64,000 nucleotides of DNA. It comes from Clostridium bornimense. GTDB lineage: Bacteria; Bacillota; Clostridia; Clostridiales; Clostridiaceae. Every line of letters begins with the position of its first letter. Within the stretch, counting starts at the first letter, position 1. The notes beneath the pieces were generated by a model, which worked only from the letters and a program-made list of their open reading frames with translations, made no database searches and had not been told where the DNA came from. The stretch lies in NCBI RefSeq assembly GCF_000577895.1, contig NZ_HG917868.1, positions 2,232,001 to 2,296,000 on the forward strand. The letters are read 5' to 3'. The position numbers were made by a program, and so were the translations under genes. Positions 24,786 to 34,080 of the stretch are shown here, in pieces.

Positions 24786-27716
24786 CTATCTTACCTCTTC
24801 ATTTAAAACCTTTGAGTAAAACATATTCATAGCTTCAGTATTATATTGTATATAATCAAATTTCCTATGTTCTATTCCACTTGTTACAAACCTATCCATT
24901 GCCTCAAATAATCCCTCTTCACTATTATCACAAAGTAATCCATATCCATTTTCTAAGACGCTCCTATTTCCTGGAATATCGGTAGCTATTATAGCTTTGT
25001 CTAAAATTAAATTTTCTAACAATACCATTGGTTGTCCTTCATGATTAGATGATAATACAAAGCAATCACTATTTTTTAATAGTGCAAATGGATTTTTAAT
25101 TTGTCCTGTAAATATCACTTTATCTTTAATTTTTAATTCCATTGCACTAGATTCTAAATCGTCTCTTAATATTCCGTCTCCTACAATGTATAGCTTCACA
25201 TTATTGTACTTATCGCATAATAATTTAAATGCTTTCAATAACTTATATTGATCCTTTTCTGGAGACATTCTACCTATATTAATAAATACTATATCCTTTT
25301 TATCCGGTTTTCTGAAACATTCTATATTGATTATTCCATTTTCATTAATTTTCTCTTCTTTTACATAGTATTTATTTTCGCATATTTCCACTACATCTTC
25401 TTCATCTGCTAGTTTTAATATATTTTTATAATTTATAGAGTTATTAACATATACGAACTTTTTTTCTATGTTTTCCACAGCATAAGATAAATTCTTTTTA
25501 TTACTATTACATGTACCTTCAGCTACAGATACAACAACATCAAAATTATTATATAAATGAAATATAACATCTAAATTTTTTCTATGCTTATATTTCCCAT
25601 CAATCTTTTTATTGTACTCTGGTAACATTTCATTATGTTGATAGATAACTTTTCTTTTTACATTGGACGCTGCAAAAATAAAAGACCAAAATGGAACATA
25701 TCCTGAAAAATCAATTACAACATCAATTTTACTATTTCCTAGAAGTCTTCTTCCTTCTCTTCTATATAAACTTAGTATTTCTTTTTCTTCATTTAACTGT
25801 TTCTTTAGCCCCTTATTTAACACTGCTTTTTCTTTATCTATCTCATCTAGTAAATGTATCATATTACCTACTCTGTATAATACTTTAACATTAGAATTTA
25901 GTTTTGATATGTTATAATCACATTCCTCATTGTAATTCCCTTTATCTATTACTACGACATTATATTTATTGTAATTAATATTATCTAATAAATTTATTGC
26001 TGATGTGGTAACTCCATTATTTAAAAATCCTCCACAATATATTAATATATTATCCTTATCATCAATAACCTTATATGCATTATTTAAGTTATTATTAAAA
26101 ATATAGTCTATAGTTCTACACGTTGCTTTACCATCATCATTATAATTATACTTTTCGATACACTTCTTATATTTTTCCCTATTTTCTTTTTCCACAATAT
26201 CAATATTATTTATAGAACTTATTACTTCATTTATATCTCCACAAATTGCTGCTGGCATTTCTTCAAGACTTAATAAAAATCCTCTATCTTTCTCATATTC
26301 TTCTCTATCGTAACAATATAAGATAATTGGATTTTTAGTAACCATGTAATCAAACATTATACTTGAATAATCCGTAATTAATATATCCACTATAGCTAAC
26401 AATTCATTTGTATCTATATAACTAGGCACCACAAACTTTTCCATTTTCCTTTCCTTTAATGCTCTTTCCATTAAAGAATGTACCCTTAATAAAATTATGT
26501 ATTTATCACTATATAAATTCTTTAAAGTCTTGTAATCATTTATGAACCTATCTATTTCTTTGTTAACATCTCCTACCTCACCTCTCCAAGTAGGAGCATA
26601 CAATATGACTTTCTTATTATCATCTATATTCAATTCTTTTTTTATTTCATCTTTATCAGAATTTATAGTTAGATCTATTCTAGGATAACCTATATCAGCT
26701 ATATATCCGTTATATATTCCTCTTATATCATGACTATCAATCATTACATCTGCAGTAAACTTATTTGGATTTAATAAATGAGTCGCTTGTAGTAAATTTC
26801 TCTGAATATTTTTGTACTGTCCTCTTGTTCCTTTCATGTACTTTCCTAAGGTTTTCAAGGGGGTTCCATGCCATGTATTTAAGTATATTTGATCCTTTTT
26901 TCTTATAAAATATGGAGGAAATGTTGTATTATTAATTAAATACTTACTCTTCGCTAAATAATTTATATATTCCTCACTTCCAACTTTAACAATTTCTACA
27001 TTTTGAGCTAATCTATATTTTCCTTTACAATTTTCATCATTATTTAATGCCCAAACATGTGTAAAATCTTTATATTCAGGATCATCAATTAACATCTTAA
27101 AAATTGCATACGGGCTATCACTCATAGATTTTCCATGGAAACTTTCATATAGTATTACATTCTGAAGTAAATCTTCATTTTCATATAAAGTAGCATAATC
27201 AACTTCTCTTTTAAAATTCTTATCATTCTTATACTTTAACCTTGTATCTTTTGATACATTTAATTCTTGATTTCCTTCACTCTTTATTAAATAACAATTC
27301 TCTTCTCCTATAGATTTTTTTAAAAATCTATCATAAATATATACACAAAATTTACTGTATTTCTTTGATTTTTGTATTCTTTCAATACACGTATAGGAAA
27401 CCATACTTTCATCTATTTTATTTATTTTAAATTGACTTTCTTCTTTACTAGAAATTACACTTAGATTTGCTCCCTTTTCTATAGCTAAATCAATTATTTT
27501 CTTAGACATATCATTATAATACGTTACCTTAAATGTCTTCTTACCTATTTTTTTAACCTTTCTTCCAATCAAACTTCCGGCATCATTAAATAATGTAACA
27601 TTTATATTTCCTTCATCTAATAACTTCTCTACATTTATAGTAGTTCTATATTTTATTGATACTCTGTTCCCTAAAACAAAAACTGTTAGTATTCTTATTT
27701 GCCCATTAAACATCAA
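24786..27716 (-). CDS. Fusion of CDP-glycerol glycerophosphotransferase and GT4 glycosyltransferase
   Basis: This 976-residue protein has an N-terminal accessory region (1-180), a complete glycerophosphotransferase domain (about 185-545: NTWHGTPLKTLGKYMKG, NPNKFTADVM, IGYPRIDL, VILYAPTWRGE, LLRVHSLM, LITDYSSIMFDYMV) and a GT-B GT4 domain (about 560-970: GGFLNNGVTTSAINLL, FINIGRMSPEKDQYKLL, IVGDGILRDDLE, SSNHEGQPMVLLENL). One chain could therefore both extend with glycerol-phosphate and add a sugar. GAGGAG at 27725-27730 is 8 bases from a TTG (27716) and 11 from an ATG (27713); either may start translation. It follows tagD closely. Confidence 0.88.
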   Translation of the reverse strand: MMFNGQIRILTVFVLGNRVSIKYRTTINVEKLLDEGNINVTLFNDAGSLIGRKVKKIGKKTFKVTYYNDMSKKIIDLAIEKGANLSVISSKEESQFKINKIDESMVSYTCIERIQKSKKYSKFCVYIYDRFLKKSIGEENCYLIKSEGNQELNVSKDTRLKYKNDKNFKREVDYATLYENEDLLQNVILYESFHGKSMSDSPYAIFKMLIDDPEYKDFTHVWALNNDENCKGKYRLAQNVEIVKVGSEEYINYLAKSKYLINNTTFPPYFIRKKDQIYLNTWHGTPLKTLGKYMKGTRGQYKNIQRNLLQATHLLNPNKFTADVMIDSHDIRGIYNGYIADIGYPRIDLTINSDKDEIKKELNIDDNKKVILYAPTWRGEVGDVNKEIDRFINDYKTLKNLYSDKYIILLRVHSLMERALKERKMEKFVVPSYIDTNELLAIVDILITDYSSIMFDYMVTKNPIILYCYDREEYEKDRGFLLSLEEMPAAICGDINEVISSINNIDIVEKENREKYKKCIEKYNYNDDGKATCRTIDYIFNNNLNNAYKVIDDKDNILIYCGGFLNNGVTTSAINLLDNINYNKYNVVVIDKGNYNEECDYNISKLNSNVKVLYRVGNMIHLLDEIDKEKAVLNKGLKKQLNEEKEILSLYRREGRRLLGNSKIDVVIDFSGYVPFWSFIFAASNVKRKVIYQHNEMLPEYNKKIDGKYKHRKNLDVIFHLYNNFDVVVSVAEGTCNSNKKNLSYAVENIEKKFVYVNNSINYKNILKLADEEDVVEICENKYYVKEEKINENGIINIECFRKPDKKDIVFINIGRMSPEKDQYKLLKAFKLLCDKYNNVKLYIVGDGILRDDLESSAMELKIKDKVIFTGQIKNPFALLKNSDCFVLSSNHEGQPMVLLENLILDKAIIATDIPGNRSVLENGYGLLCDNSEEGLFEAMDRFVTSGIEHRKFDYIQYNTEAMNMFYSKVLNEEVR

Positions 27717-27739
27717 TATCTAAGCTCCTCTCATAACAG

Positions 27740-28129
27740 CTATCCAACTTTTAAATCCCGCTTAATCTTAGTAGTAGAAATTCCTTCAGTTCTTGGCAAA
27801 TATACTACCTCACAATAGTCTTTTAAATAATCAAATTCTCCCTTCCAGTCATCACCCATTACAAAAATATCAACATTATTACTTAATATATCATCTATTT
27901 TTTGATTCCATGACTCTTCTAATATAACTTCGTCTACATATTCTATTGCCTCTAATATCTTCACCCTATCTTCTATTGAGTGATACGCTTTCTTCCCTTT
28001 TGATGCATTAAAAGCATCACTAGATACAGCAACTATTAAATAATCTCCAAGTTCTTTAGCTCTTCTAAGTAAATTTAAATGTCCCACATGAAATAAATCA
28101 AAAGTACCATATGTAATTACTTTTTTCAT
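27740..28129 (-). CDS. tagD: Glycerol-3-phosphate cytidylyltransferase, copy 1
   Basis: TagD makes CDP-glycerol from CTP and glycerol-3-phosphate, the donor for all the glycerophosphotransferases here. The protein reads MKKVITYGTFDLFHVGHLNLLRRAKELG with the nucleotidyltransferase HVGH motif, then EDRVKILEAIEYVDEVI, VMGDDWKGEFDYL and the closing ISTTKIKRDL. The start is at 28129, 8 bases from GGAAAGG; the longer frame from 28153 adds residues not seen in TagD. Length 129 is exactly the family norm. It lies between tagH and the fusion transferase. A second copy is in the capsule locus at 45113. Confidence 0.96.
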   Translation of the reverse strand: MKKVITYGTFDLFHVGHLNLLRRAKELGDYLIVAVSSDAFNASKGKKAYHSIEDRVKILEAIEYVDEVILEESWNQKIDDILSNNVDIFVMGDDWKGEFDYLKDYCEVVYLPRTEGISTTKIKRDLKVG

Positions 28130-28161
28130 TTTCATCACCTTTCCCAAATTCAATATGATTT

Positions 28162-30162
28162 CTATTCCCCTTCGTCACTACTAGGTGGCGTTGTCTCCGT
28201 CCCTTTATTTGATTCATCTTCTGTTCCACTATCTGTGTTAGTATCGTCATCTGTTGATGGTTTATCTGAAGTTCCATCATCTGTGTTTTCCTTATCTTCT
28301 ACAGTATCTTTAGAATCTTCCACATCTTCATCTGGTTTTATTGGCTCCGTTGGTGTTACAACTGGATTTTTATCGCTAGTATCATCTTTTTTCTCTTGTT
28401 CTTCTTTTACCTCTTCTTTAATTATCTGCTGCTCTGGTACTATATTTCCTCCTGTGTTATTGTTCTCATTATATTTCTTTATATTTTGTTGCTTCCTTTT
28501 CTCTTCTTCTTCCTTCTTAATAACTTCATCTATTTTTTTGTTAATAGATTTATAATATATATTTTCTTTTATATTAGTACCATTAAGATAAATAAGAGTT
28601 TTATTTAGTAATACTTCATTATCATCTAATTTATCTCTTCTATCTTCCGGAATTAAATCTCTAATTGCAGTTCTATTAACGTTAAAATCAGATGCACTAA
28701 ACTGTATCTCTTCATACAATCTTTTATTAGTAAGTATATTAATTGTCTTTTCTATTTTCAGTACAGTTTTATCACTGCATCCTTCTAATAATAATGATAA
28801 AAACTCATTTATTTTATATTTTCCACCAGAAGCAAGTTGCTTAAATACATATTTATTTTTGTCTACAAAATCTTTTTTATCTTCTACATTAAATTCATCA
28901 TATTCATAAGGTGAATTTATTCTATTTAAAGCATCTTTTAAATTACCTTTGCTAATAATAAATACTCCATCATTTTCTATAGACATCTCTTTTGAAACTA
29001 TTGATGCAATTTCCTGTCCCTTGTACCCCATTACTGTTAAAAATCTTATCTCATCACTAACTCCAACTTTTTCATAATAGAACTCAGTGTTTATAGGTAA
29101 TACTGATATATTAATCTTTCCATTTTTCTTTATATTAAAGCTTAAAATTTTATCAATGGTATTTCCTTTAGAGTTTTTAAGATATTCTCTATCACTATCT
29201 AAATAATTAGATACATCATTTCCTTCTATTAAAAATGTATAGTTCATATCTTTAACTAATCTATTATTAAGATCATCTTCCTTAAAAGCGCTATATCCCA
29301 CTACTGATAATGGCACTAGAATTAATGTAATAATGATAGCCATTACAAAAGACATAGTTCTAGTACTAATGATTTTTGTCTTATCTTCAATTATTCTTTC
29401 ATTAAAAACTAATTCTCTTTGCTTTTTCTTTTCTTCATCGCTTTTCAGATTATATTCTTTTATATAATCTGAATAATGTTTAGATACAACATCTATATCA
29501 CCATATTCTTTAAGCTTTCCACCTTCAATCCATAAACCTTTATTGCAAAAACTCTTAACCTGATTTAATGAATGACTTACAAAAAATATCGTCTTTCCTT
29601 TTTCCTTAAACTCATTCATCTTATTCATACATTTTGCTGAAAATCCACTATCTCCTACAGATAATGCTTCATCTATAATGATTATGTCTGGATTTAAGAA
29701 TATTGATATAGAAAACCCAAGCCTAGATTTCATACCACTAGAATATTTTTTAACAGGTTGATATAAAAAATCTCCTAATTCCGAAAACTCTGCAACATCT
29801 TCGGTGATTTCATTTATTCTACTTCTAGATAGTCCTAATAATGCACCTTTTACTCTTATATTTTCTAATCCTGTAAGTTGATTATTAAGACCAGTATTAA
29901 TGGCAATAAGGGCCTGTTCTCCATTTATCTTTACTTCTCCAGAGTCCTCCACTGATATTCCTGCCAAAATTCTAGATAATGTAGATTTTCCAGATCCATT
30001 AGTTCCAAGAATACCTACAACATCACCTTTTTTAACATTGAAAGTTATGTCTTGTAGTGCATAAAAACTTTTCTTTTCTATCTTCTTTTTTGATTTATTT
30101 TTACCCTTTAACTTAAAAACCTTTGAAACCTCTTTAAAGCTCACTGAATATTTATTGTCCAT
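28162..30162 (-). CDS. tagH: Teichoic acid ABC exporter ATPase TagH with long acidic tail
   Basis: TagH powers export of wall teichoic acid with TagG. The ATPase domain (1-250) has Walker A GTNGSGKST (53-61), the signature YSSGMKSRL (140-148), Walker B IIIDEAL (161-167) and the SHS switch. One membrane segment follows (about 270-292), and the rest is predicted outside the cell, as in Bacillus TagH. The outside part ends in a lysine/glutamate coiled stretch and about 80 residues of Asp, Glu, Thr, Ser and Pro, low in complexity. At 666 residues it is longer than the Bacillus protein (527). A 13-base gap separates it from tagG. Confidence 0.93.
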   Translation of the reverse strand: MDNKYSVSFKEVSKVFKLKGKNKSKKKIEKKSFYALQDITFNVKKGDVVGILGTNGSGKSTLSRILAGISVEDSGEVKINGEQALIAINTGLNNQLTGLENIRVKGALLGLSRSRINEITEDVAEFSELGDFLYQPVKKYSSGMKSRLGFSISIFLNPDIIIIDEALSVGDSGFSAKCMNKMNEFKEKGKTIFFVSHSLNQVKSFCNKGLWIEGGKLKEYGDIDVVSKHYSDYIKEYNLKSDEEKKKQRELVFNERIIEDKTKIISTRTMSFVMAIIITLILVPLSVVGYSAFKEDDLNNRLVKDMNYTFLIEGNDVSNYLDSDREYLKNSKGNTIDKILSFNIKKNGKINISVLPINTEFYYEKVGVSDEIRFLTVMGYKGQEIASIVSKEMSIENDGVFIISKGNLKDALNRINSPYEYDEFNVEDKKDFVDKNKYVFKQLASGGKYKINEFLSLLLEGCSDKTVLKIEKTINILTNKRLYEEIQFSASDFNVNRTAIRDLIPEDRRDKLDDNEVLLNKTLIYLNGTNIKENIYYKSINKKIDEVIKKEEEEKRKQQNIKKYNENNNTGGNIVPEQQIIKEEVKEEQEKKDDTSDKNPVVTPTEPIKPDEDVEDSKDTVEDKENTDDGTSDKPSTDDDTNTDSGTEDESNKGTETTPPSSDEGE

Positions 30163-30175
30163 CTTTTCACTCCAA

Positions 30176-30991
30176 CTATAATAAATCTATAAACTTATGT
30201 TTAAACTTATATATAAGATTGCTCCCTATAATAAATAACACTGCTACAGTCAGCCAAAATATAGCCATTTCCCTCGGTGTAGCTAAAATACCTTTATGAT
30301 AAAAGAAACAATCCCTATATCCTTCAACAATATAAAATATAGGATTACACTTCATTATCATCTTAATAGATACAGGAAGCTTATCCATGGTCCATAATAT
30401 AGGTGTTAAATACATAAGTATTCTCATAGATGCATTTACCATCTTTCTAACATCTTTAGTAAATACATTTAGTGAAGCTGTTATCATGGACAATGATGTT
30501 GTTAATGTTACAATACATATTATGTAATAAAATACTTGAAGATTATATACGCTCGGTCTCATGCCTCGAATTAAGAATAGAAAATAAACGATAACTAACA
30601 TAAAACAATGATTAAATAACTCCTTTAAAACCACTGTTGCTGGAAGTATACTGATAGGAAATTTCATTTTAGTTATTACATTAATTTTAGAACTTATGGC
30701 ATTTACCCCTTTAGTTATACATGGACTAATAAAAAACCATACTAAAAGTCCAGCCATCATCCAATCCAAAAACTCTACACCACTTACTGCTTCCCCTCCT
30801 CTTATCCCTATTCCAAAGACAAACCAATAAGTAGATACTTGAATTAGTGGATTAAGTATATTCCAAATAATACCTAACTTTGAATCCCTCATATCTGACA
30901 ATAATTCATACTTGGAAATAGATAATATTCTATAGACATTCCTTATATTCTCATTTACTACATAAATAATACTTTTCATAGAACTAGTCAC
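30176..30991 (-). CDS. tagG: Teichoic acid ABC exporter permease TagG
   Basis: TagG is the membrane half of the TagGH polymer exporter (ABC-2 family). The 271-residue product has six membrane segments, an amphipathic start, and the family pattern LGIIWNILNPLIQVSTYWFVFG early and MRILMYLTPILWTMDKLP in the middle, followed by CNPIFYIVEGYRDCFFY. Length matches the family. It is the first gene of tagG-tagH-tagD and the downstream transferases, all within short gaps, so the exporter, donor synthesis and polymer synthesis look co-transcribed. Confidence 0.93.
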   Translation of the reverse strand: MTSSMKSIIYVVNENIRNVYRILSISKYELLSDMRDSKLGIIWNILNPLIQVSTYWFVFGIGIRGGEAVSGVEFLDWMMAGLLVWFFISPCITKGVNAISSKINVITKMKFPISILPATVVLKELFNHCFMLVIVYFLFLIRGMRPSVYNLQVFYYIICIVTLTTSLSMITASLNVFTKDVRKMVNASMRILMYLTPILWTMDKLPVSIKMIMKCNPIFYIVEGYRDCFFYHKGILATPREMAIFWLTVAVLFIIGSNLIYKFKHKFIDLL

Positions 30992-31031
30992 CTATTTTGA
31001 TTTTTTTGTATATTAACATAAACTTAACATC

Positions 31032-31037
31032 ATTATA
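31032..31037 (-). promoter_or_regulatory. Candidate -10 of the tagGH operon
   Basis: TATAAT reads on the minus strand about 45 bases before tagG, preceded by CGG and, at a non-standard distance, TTGTCA. The -35 is not convincing. Confidence 0.4.
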
Positions 31038-31263
31038 CCGTATTTTTTGACAATTATAAGAAAGAGTGTTCCCTATATTTTTACACAAAAAAATCACCGT
31101 TCCTTACTTTTTATATGTACATTATTGATTCTTTCGCAACTGGAATATTAATGTATTTTTTACTTTTTATTATAGTTTTTCCGGTGATAATTATAGTTCT
31201 ATCCTCATTATTTTTGCAGTTACAAAAAATAAATTTTAAAAATTATTTCTTCTTATATGAAGT

Positions 31264-31300
31264 AAAAAAACATCTTAGAAAAATTTCTAAGATGTTTTAA
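31264..31300 (-). terminator. Terminator after the GT4 gene upstream of tagG
   Basis: AAACATCTTAGAAA and TTTCTAAGATGTTT form a perfect 14-pair stem with a 2-base loop followed by T residues on the minus strand. It separates the GT4 pair from tagGH. Confidence 0.85.
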
Positions 31301-31338
31301 CAATATTTATTTTAATATGCATTTCCTAATATATAAAT

Positions 31339-31421
31339 CTGTTCTACTTAAGTAGTGGTATATAACTAATTATGGTTTAAATAGAAATTGTATAACCATT
31401 ACCACTACTTAACTGCAACAG
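31339..31421. repeat. Palindromic miniature element, repeat family A (two inverted copies)
   Basis: CTGTTCTACTTAAGTAGTGG at the left and ACCACTACTTAACTGCAAC at the right are inverted copies of the family A end motif, matching at 19 of 22 positions, 40 bases apart, with an inner ATGGTT/AACCAT pairing. The whole 83 bp can fold as one hairpin and looks like a miniature inverted-repeat element. It lies between the GT4 gene and its terminator, upstream of tagGH. Confidence 0.7.
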
Positions 31422-31470
31422 ATAGATATATCCGCCAAAAGTATATTCTCCTCATAGATAATAAATTTTT

Positions 31471-32703
31471 CTATGTTTCTAATATTACTTTTTTATATTT
31501 TTCTATAATTGAATCTCTATCGATATTTTCTATAAACTCTCTTCCTCGCCTGCCCATTCCATCAATTATATTTGGTTCCTCTAGTACTGCTCTAATTTCC
31601 TTATATAATGAAGCATAATCTCCTGAATCTATAACGATACCGCATTTTATATTTTCAATGATATTTCTTGCTTCACTGTTCTCTTCTAATAATGCAATAA
31701 TAGGTTTGCCAACAGCCATAGGTATATAGATTTCTTCTGGAAACAATATACCTCTCATTCCTTTCATATAAGGAACTAATATTATATCTGCTGCATTAGC
31801 TGCATATAAAAATTCTTCTTTTAAAATAGATATAAATTTTACATTATCTAATCTATATCGCAGGGCACTTTCTTCTGCTATCTTTCTTCCAACACCATTT
31901 CCTGAAAAAACAAAAATTACATCTTCTCTATCCCTAAACCTTGATATAGTCTCTACAATGCTATTGAGATCATTATAAAGTTCCATATCTCCTAAATACA
32001 TTACTACTAATTTATTTTCTAAATCATATTTTTTCTTAAACTGATAAATATTTTCATCATATTTATCTAATGGATATATATTATCAATATCTATATATTT
32101 ATTTATAAATACATTACTTGGCATATTACTAGTATCTTTAAATCTATTTTGCAAAATCACCCTCATGTCCTTAGACCTTAAAATCACCTTATCAGAAACT
32201 CTACAACTATATGTATCTATAAACATTTGTAATCTTAACAGAAGCTTATTTTCTACTGCTCCAGAAACTTCCCTCTCCTCAGGAATAAACTCTTCTACAT
32301 TATAAATCATTTTTGTTTTCTTTATAAACTTTCCCACAACCCCTAAAATTCCACCAAGTATTGGCGGATTTGATACTGCAAAAACATAATCTACCTTAAC
32401 TAAAGATTTCGTTATCTTCATAGCATTTATAAAATATACTATAAAATTTTTTATACTTCTTGCATCATAAATAATCTTCTTTTTAGATATAGTAATTCTA
32501 ATAAAATTTATCTTATCTTTTTTCTCTTCGTAATATCTCTGTTTTTTATTGCCCAGTAGTTTTCCTTCACCATCTATAGTTATAATTGTTATGTTAAAAT
32601 ATCTTTTCATTTCATTAAATATGTCACGTAAATCATTATATTCAAATGATGATTTAGGATAAAACCATGGAATATAAATTAATATTTCCTTTTTCAAAGC
32701 CAT
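31471..32703 (-). CDS. GT4 family glycosyltransferase
   Basis: The product is a GT-B fold glycosyltransferase of about 410 residues. Visible elements are the N-terminal IYIPWFYPKSSFEYNDLRD, VFAVSNPPILGGILG in the first Rossmann domain, VVMYLGDMELYNDLNSIVE, FVFSGNGVGRKIAEES, and VPYMKGMRGILFPEEIYIPMAVGKPIIALL with the conserved glutamates of family 4. The start is at 32703, 8 bases from AAAGGGG; the frame to 32784 adds 27 residues without a ribosome binding site. Sugar specificity is unknown. It likely works with the next gene in decorating the teichoic acid or a glycan. Confidence 0.83.
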   Translation of the reverse strand: MALKKEILIYIPWFYPKSSFEYNDLRDIFNEMKRYFNITIITIDGEGKLLGNKKQRYYEEKKDKINFIRITISKKKIIYDARSIKNFIVYFINAMKITKSLVKVDYVFAVSNPPILGGILGVVGKFIKKTKMIYNVEEFIPEEREVSGAVENKLLLRLQMFIDTYSCRVSDKVILRSKDMRVILQNRFKDTSNMPSNVFINKYIDIDNIYPLDKYDENIYQFKKKYDLENKLVVMYLGDMELYNDLNSIVETISRFRDREDVIFVFSGNGVGRKIAEESALRYRLDNVKFISILKEEFLYAANAADIILVPYMKGMRGILFPEEIYIPMAVGKPIIALLEENSEARNIIENIKCGIVIDSGDYASLYKEIRAVLEEPNIIDGMGRRGREFIENIDRDSIIEKYKKVILET

Positions 32704-32805
32704 AATATTATCCCCTTTATTTTTATATTGAATTAATGATATCATAAAATCAATGAATTTTTTGACATATATTGTTATATGCATTTCTATTAATGTTTTT
32801 AATAC

Positions 32806-33930
32806 TTAGCTATTCTCTTCTTGAAGTTTTCTTATATTAAATATTAAATTTTTAAAACTCTTAGCTGATTTTTCAAAGTTCCAATGAAGTATTTTATCAT
32901 AAGACACTTCTCCTCTATCTTTTGAACTATCATTATAAAATATTTTGTCTATTTTAGATGCCAAATCCGTAGAGTTCCTAGGATTAAATACATATCCATT
33001 TCCATCTACTAAATCTAATGCACATCCACAATGTTCCGATACGATAATAGGTAACCTTGCATACATTGCCTCATTTACTACTAATCCCCACGGTTCAAAC
33101 ATTGATGGTAATACAAACAAATCTGAGGCATAATAATACTTGAACAATTCTTCCTTTTTTTCAATAGATCCAGTAATTATTATTTTCACATTCTTCTTCT
33201 TTGCCAAATACAAAAGTGATAATTTTTCGGTACCATCTCCAGTAATCAATAATACTATATCATCACGCTTAAGAGTTGCTATTGCTTTAATTATTACTTT
33301 TACGTTATTTGATGTAGTAAGATTTCCAGCATAGTTTATTACCTTCGCTTCATTGCTTATTCCGTATTTTCTTCTTATTTCTTCTCTTATATTTTTTCTT
33401 TCAGGATACAATTTAATAATTTTTTCTCCATCTACTGTTAAATATTTAGGAAATATTTTTTTAATGGGGTATTGAAAAAATTCTATTAAGTCTTTATAAA
33501 CCATTTTCCCACTAGCCCAAATATAGCTTGACTCACTTACAATATAATTTTTAAAAAGCAAACTAAAAGTAGATTCTTTTTCATCCTCTCTACTTTTACT
33601 AATGCCATCAGCAATAATTACATAAGGCTTTTTAAATAATTTACACAATATACCAAGAATTATATAGCTTGATTCTTCATATCCTCCAATAAAAATTACG
33701 TCATTACTTCTTACAATATTAATTAGTCCTCTATGATTATTTAAAACTCTTCCAAAAAATCTACCTTTTTTAAGATACGTTTCTTCAAATAAATTCGTCT
33801 CCTTATTTTTCGATGGCACACCATCAGTATAATAAACTTTTATAGTCTCATCTTTATTACATTTACATAACTCTTCTATTTCCTTTGTTCTATATGTATC
33901 TGTATTATTTATAACCATAGCAATTTTCAT
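32806..33930 (-). CDS. GT4 family glycosyltransferase
   Basis: This is a GT-B glycosyltransferase of about 374 residues, with NDVIFIGGYEESSYIILG, VINYAGNLTTSNNVKVIIKAI, LLITGDGTEKLSLLYLAK and the family 4 acidic motif FVLPSMFEPWGLVVNEAMYARLPIIVSEHCG. The start is at 33930, with GGAG 8 bases upstream. It is followed by a 100-base gap and the GT4 gene at 31471, probably in one unit. Donor and acceptor unknown. Confidence 0.85.
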   Translation of the reverse strand: MKIAMVINNTDTYRTKEIEELCKCNKDETIKVYYTDGVPSKNKETNLFEETYLKKGRFFGRVLNNHRGLINIVRSNDVIFIGGYEESSYIILGILCKLFKKPYVIIADGISKSREDEKESTFSLLFKNYIVSESSYIWASGKMVYKDLIEFFQYPIKKIFPKYLTVDGEKIIKLYPERKNIREEIRRKYGISNEAKVINYAGNLTTSNNVKVIIKAIATLKRDDIVLLITGDGTEKLSLLYLAKKKNVKIIITGSIEKKEELFKYYYASDLFVLPSMFEPWGLVVNEAMYARLPIIVSEHCGCALDLVDGNGYVFNPRNSTDLASKIDKIFYNDSSKDRGEVSYDKILHWNFEKSAKSFKNLIFNIRKLQEENS

Positions 33931-34013
33931 ATTTCTTTCTCCATCCAATATTTCTTTTTATAAGTAAATATATGCTTAGATGAATTAATTCTTGATAATA
34001 TTGAAAAATAAAA

Positions 34014-34066
34014 TAAGGAACTGTAAAAGAAATTTAATAATCCTTTTACAGTTCCTTATTAACTTA
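34014..34066 (-). terminator. Terminator after the chemoreceptor gene
   Basis: AAGGAACTGTAAAA and TTTTACAGTTCCTT form a perfect 14-pair stem, followed by ATTTTATTTTT on the minus strand. Confidence 0.85.
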
Positions 34067-34080
34067 TTATTTATAAATCC

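Noticed and set aside
28098-28280. Minus-strand 60-residue frame across the tagH-tagD junction
   Set aside because: It overlaps both real genes in another frame; codon use is unlike them.
28235-28555. Plus-strand serine-rich frame of 106 residues
   Set aside because: It is the complement of the Asp/Glu/Thr-rich tail of TagH and has no ribosome binding site.
31115-31300. Plus-strand frame of 61 hydrophobic residues between tagG and the GT4 gene
   Set aside because: It has no ribosome binding site and its end lies inside a perfect terminator hairpin of the minus-strand gene.
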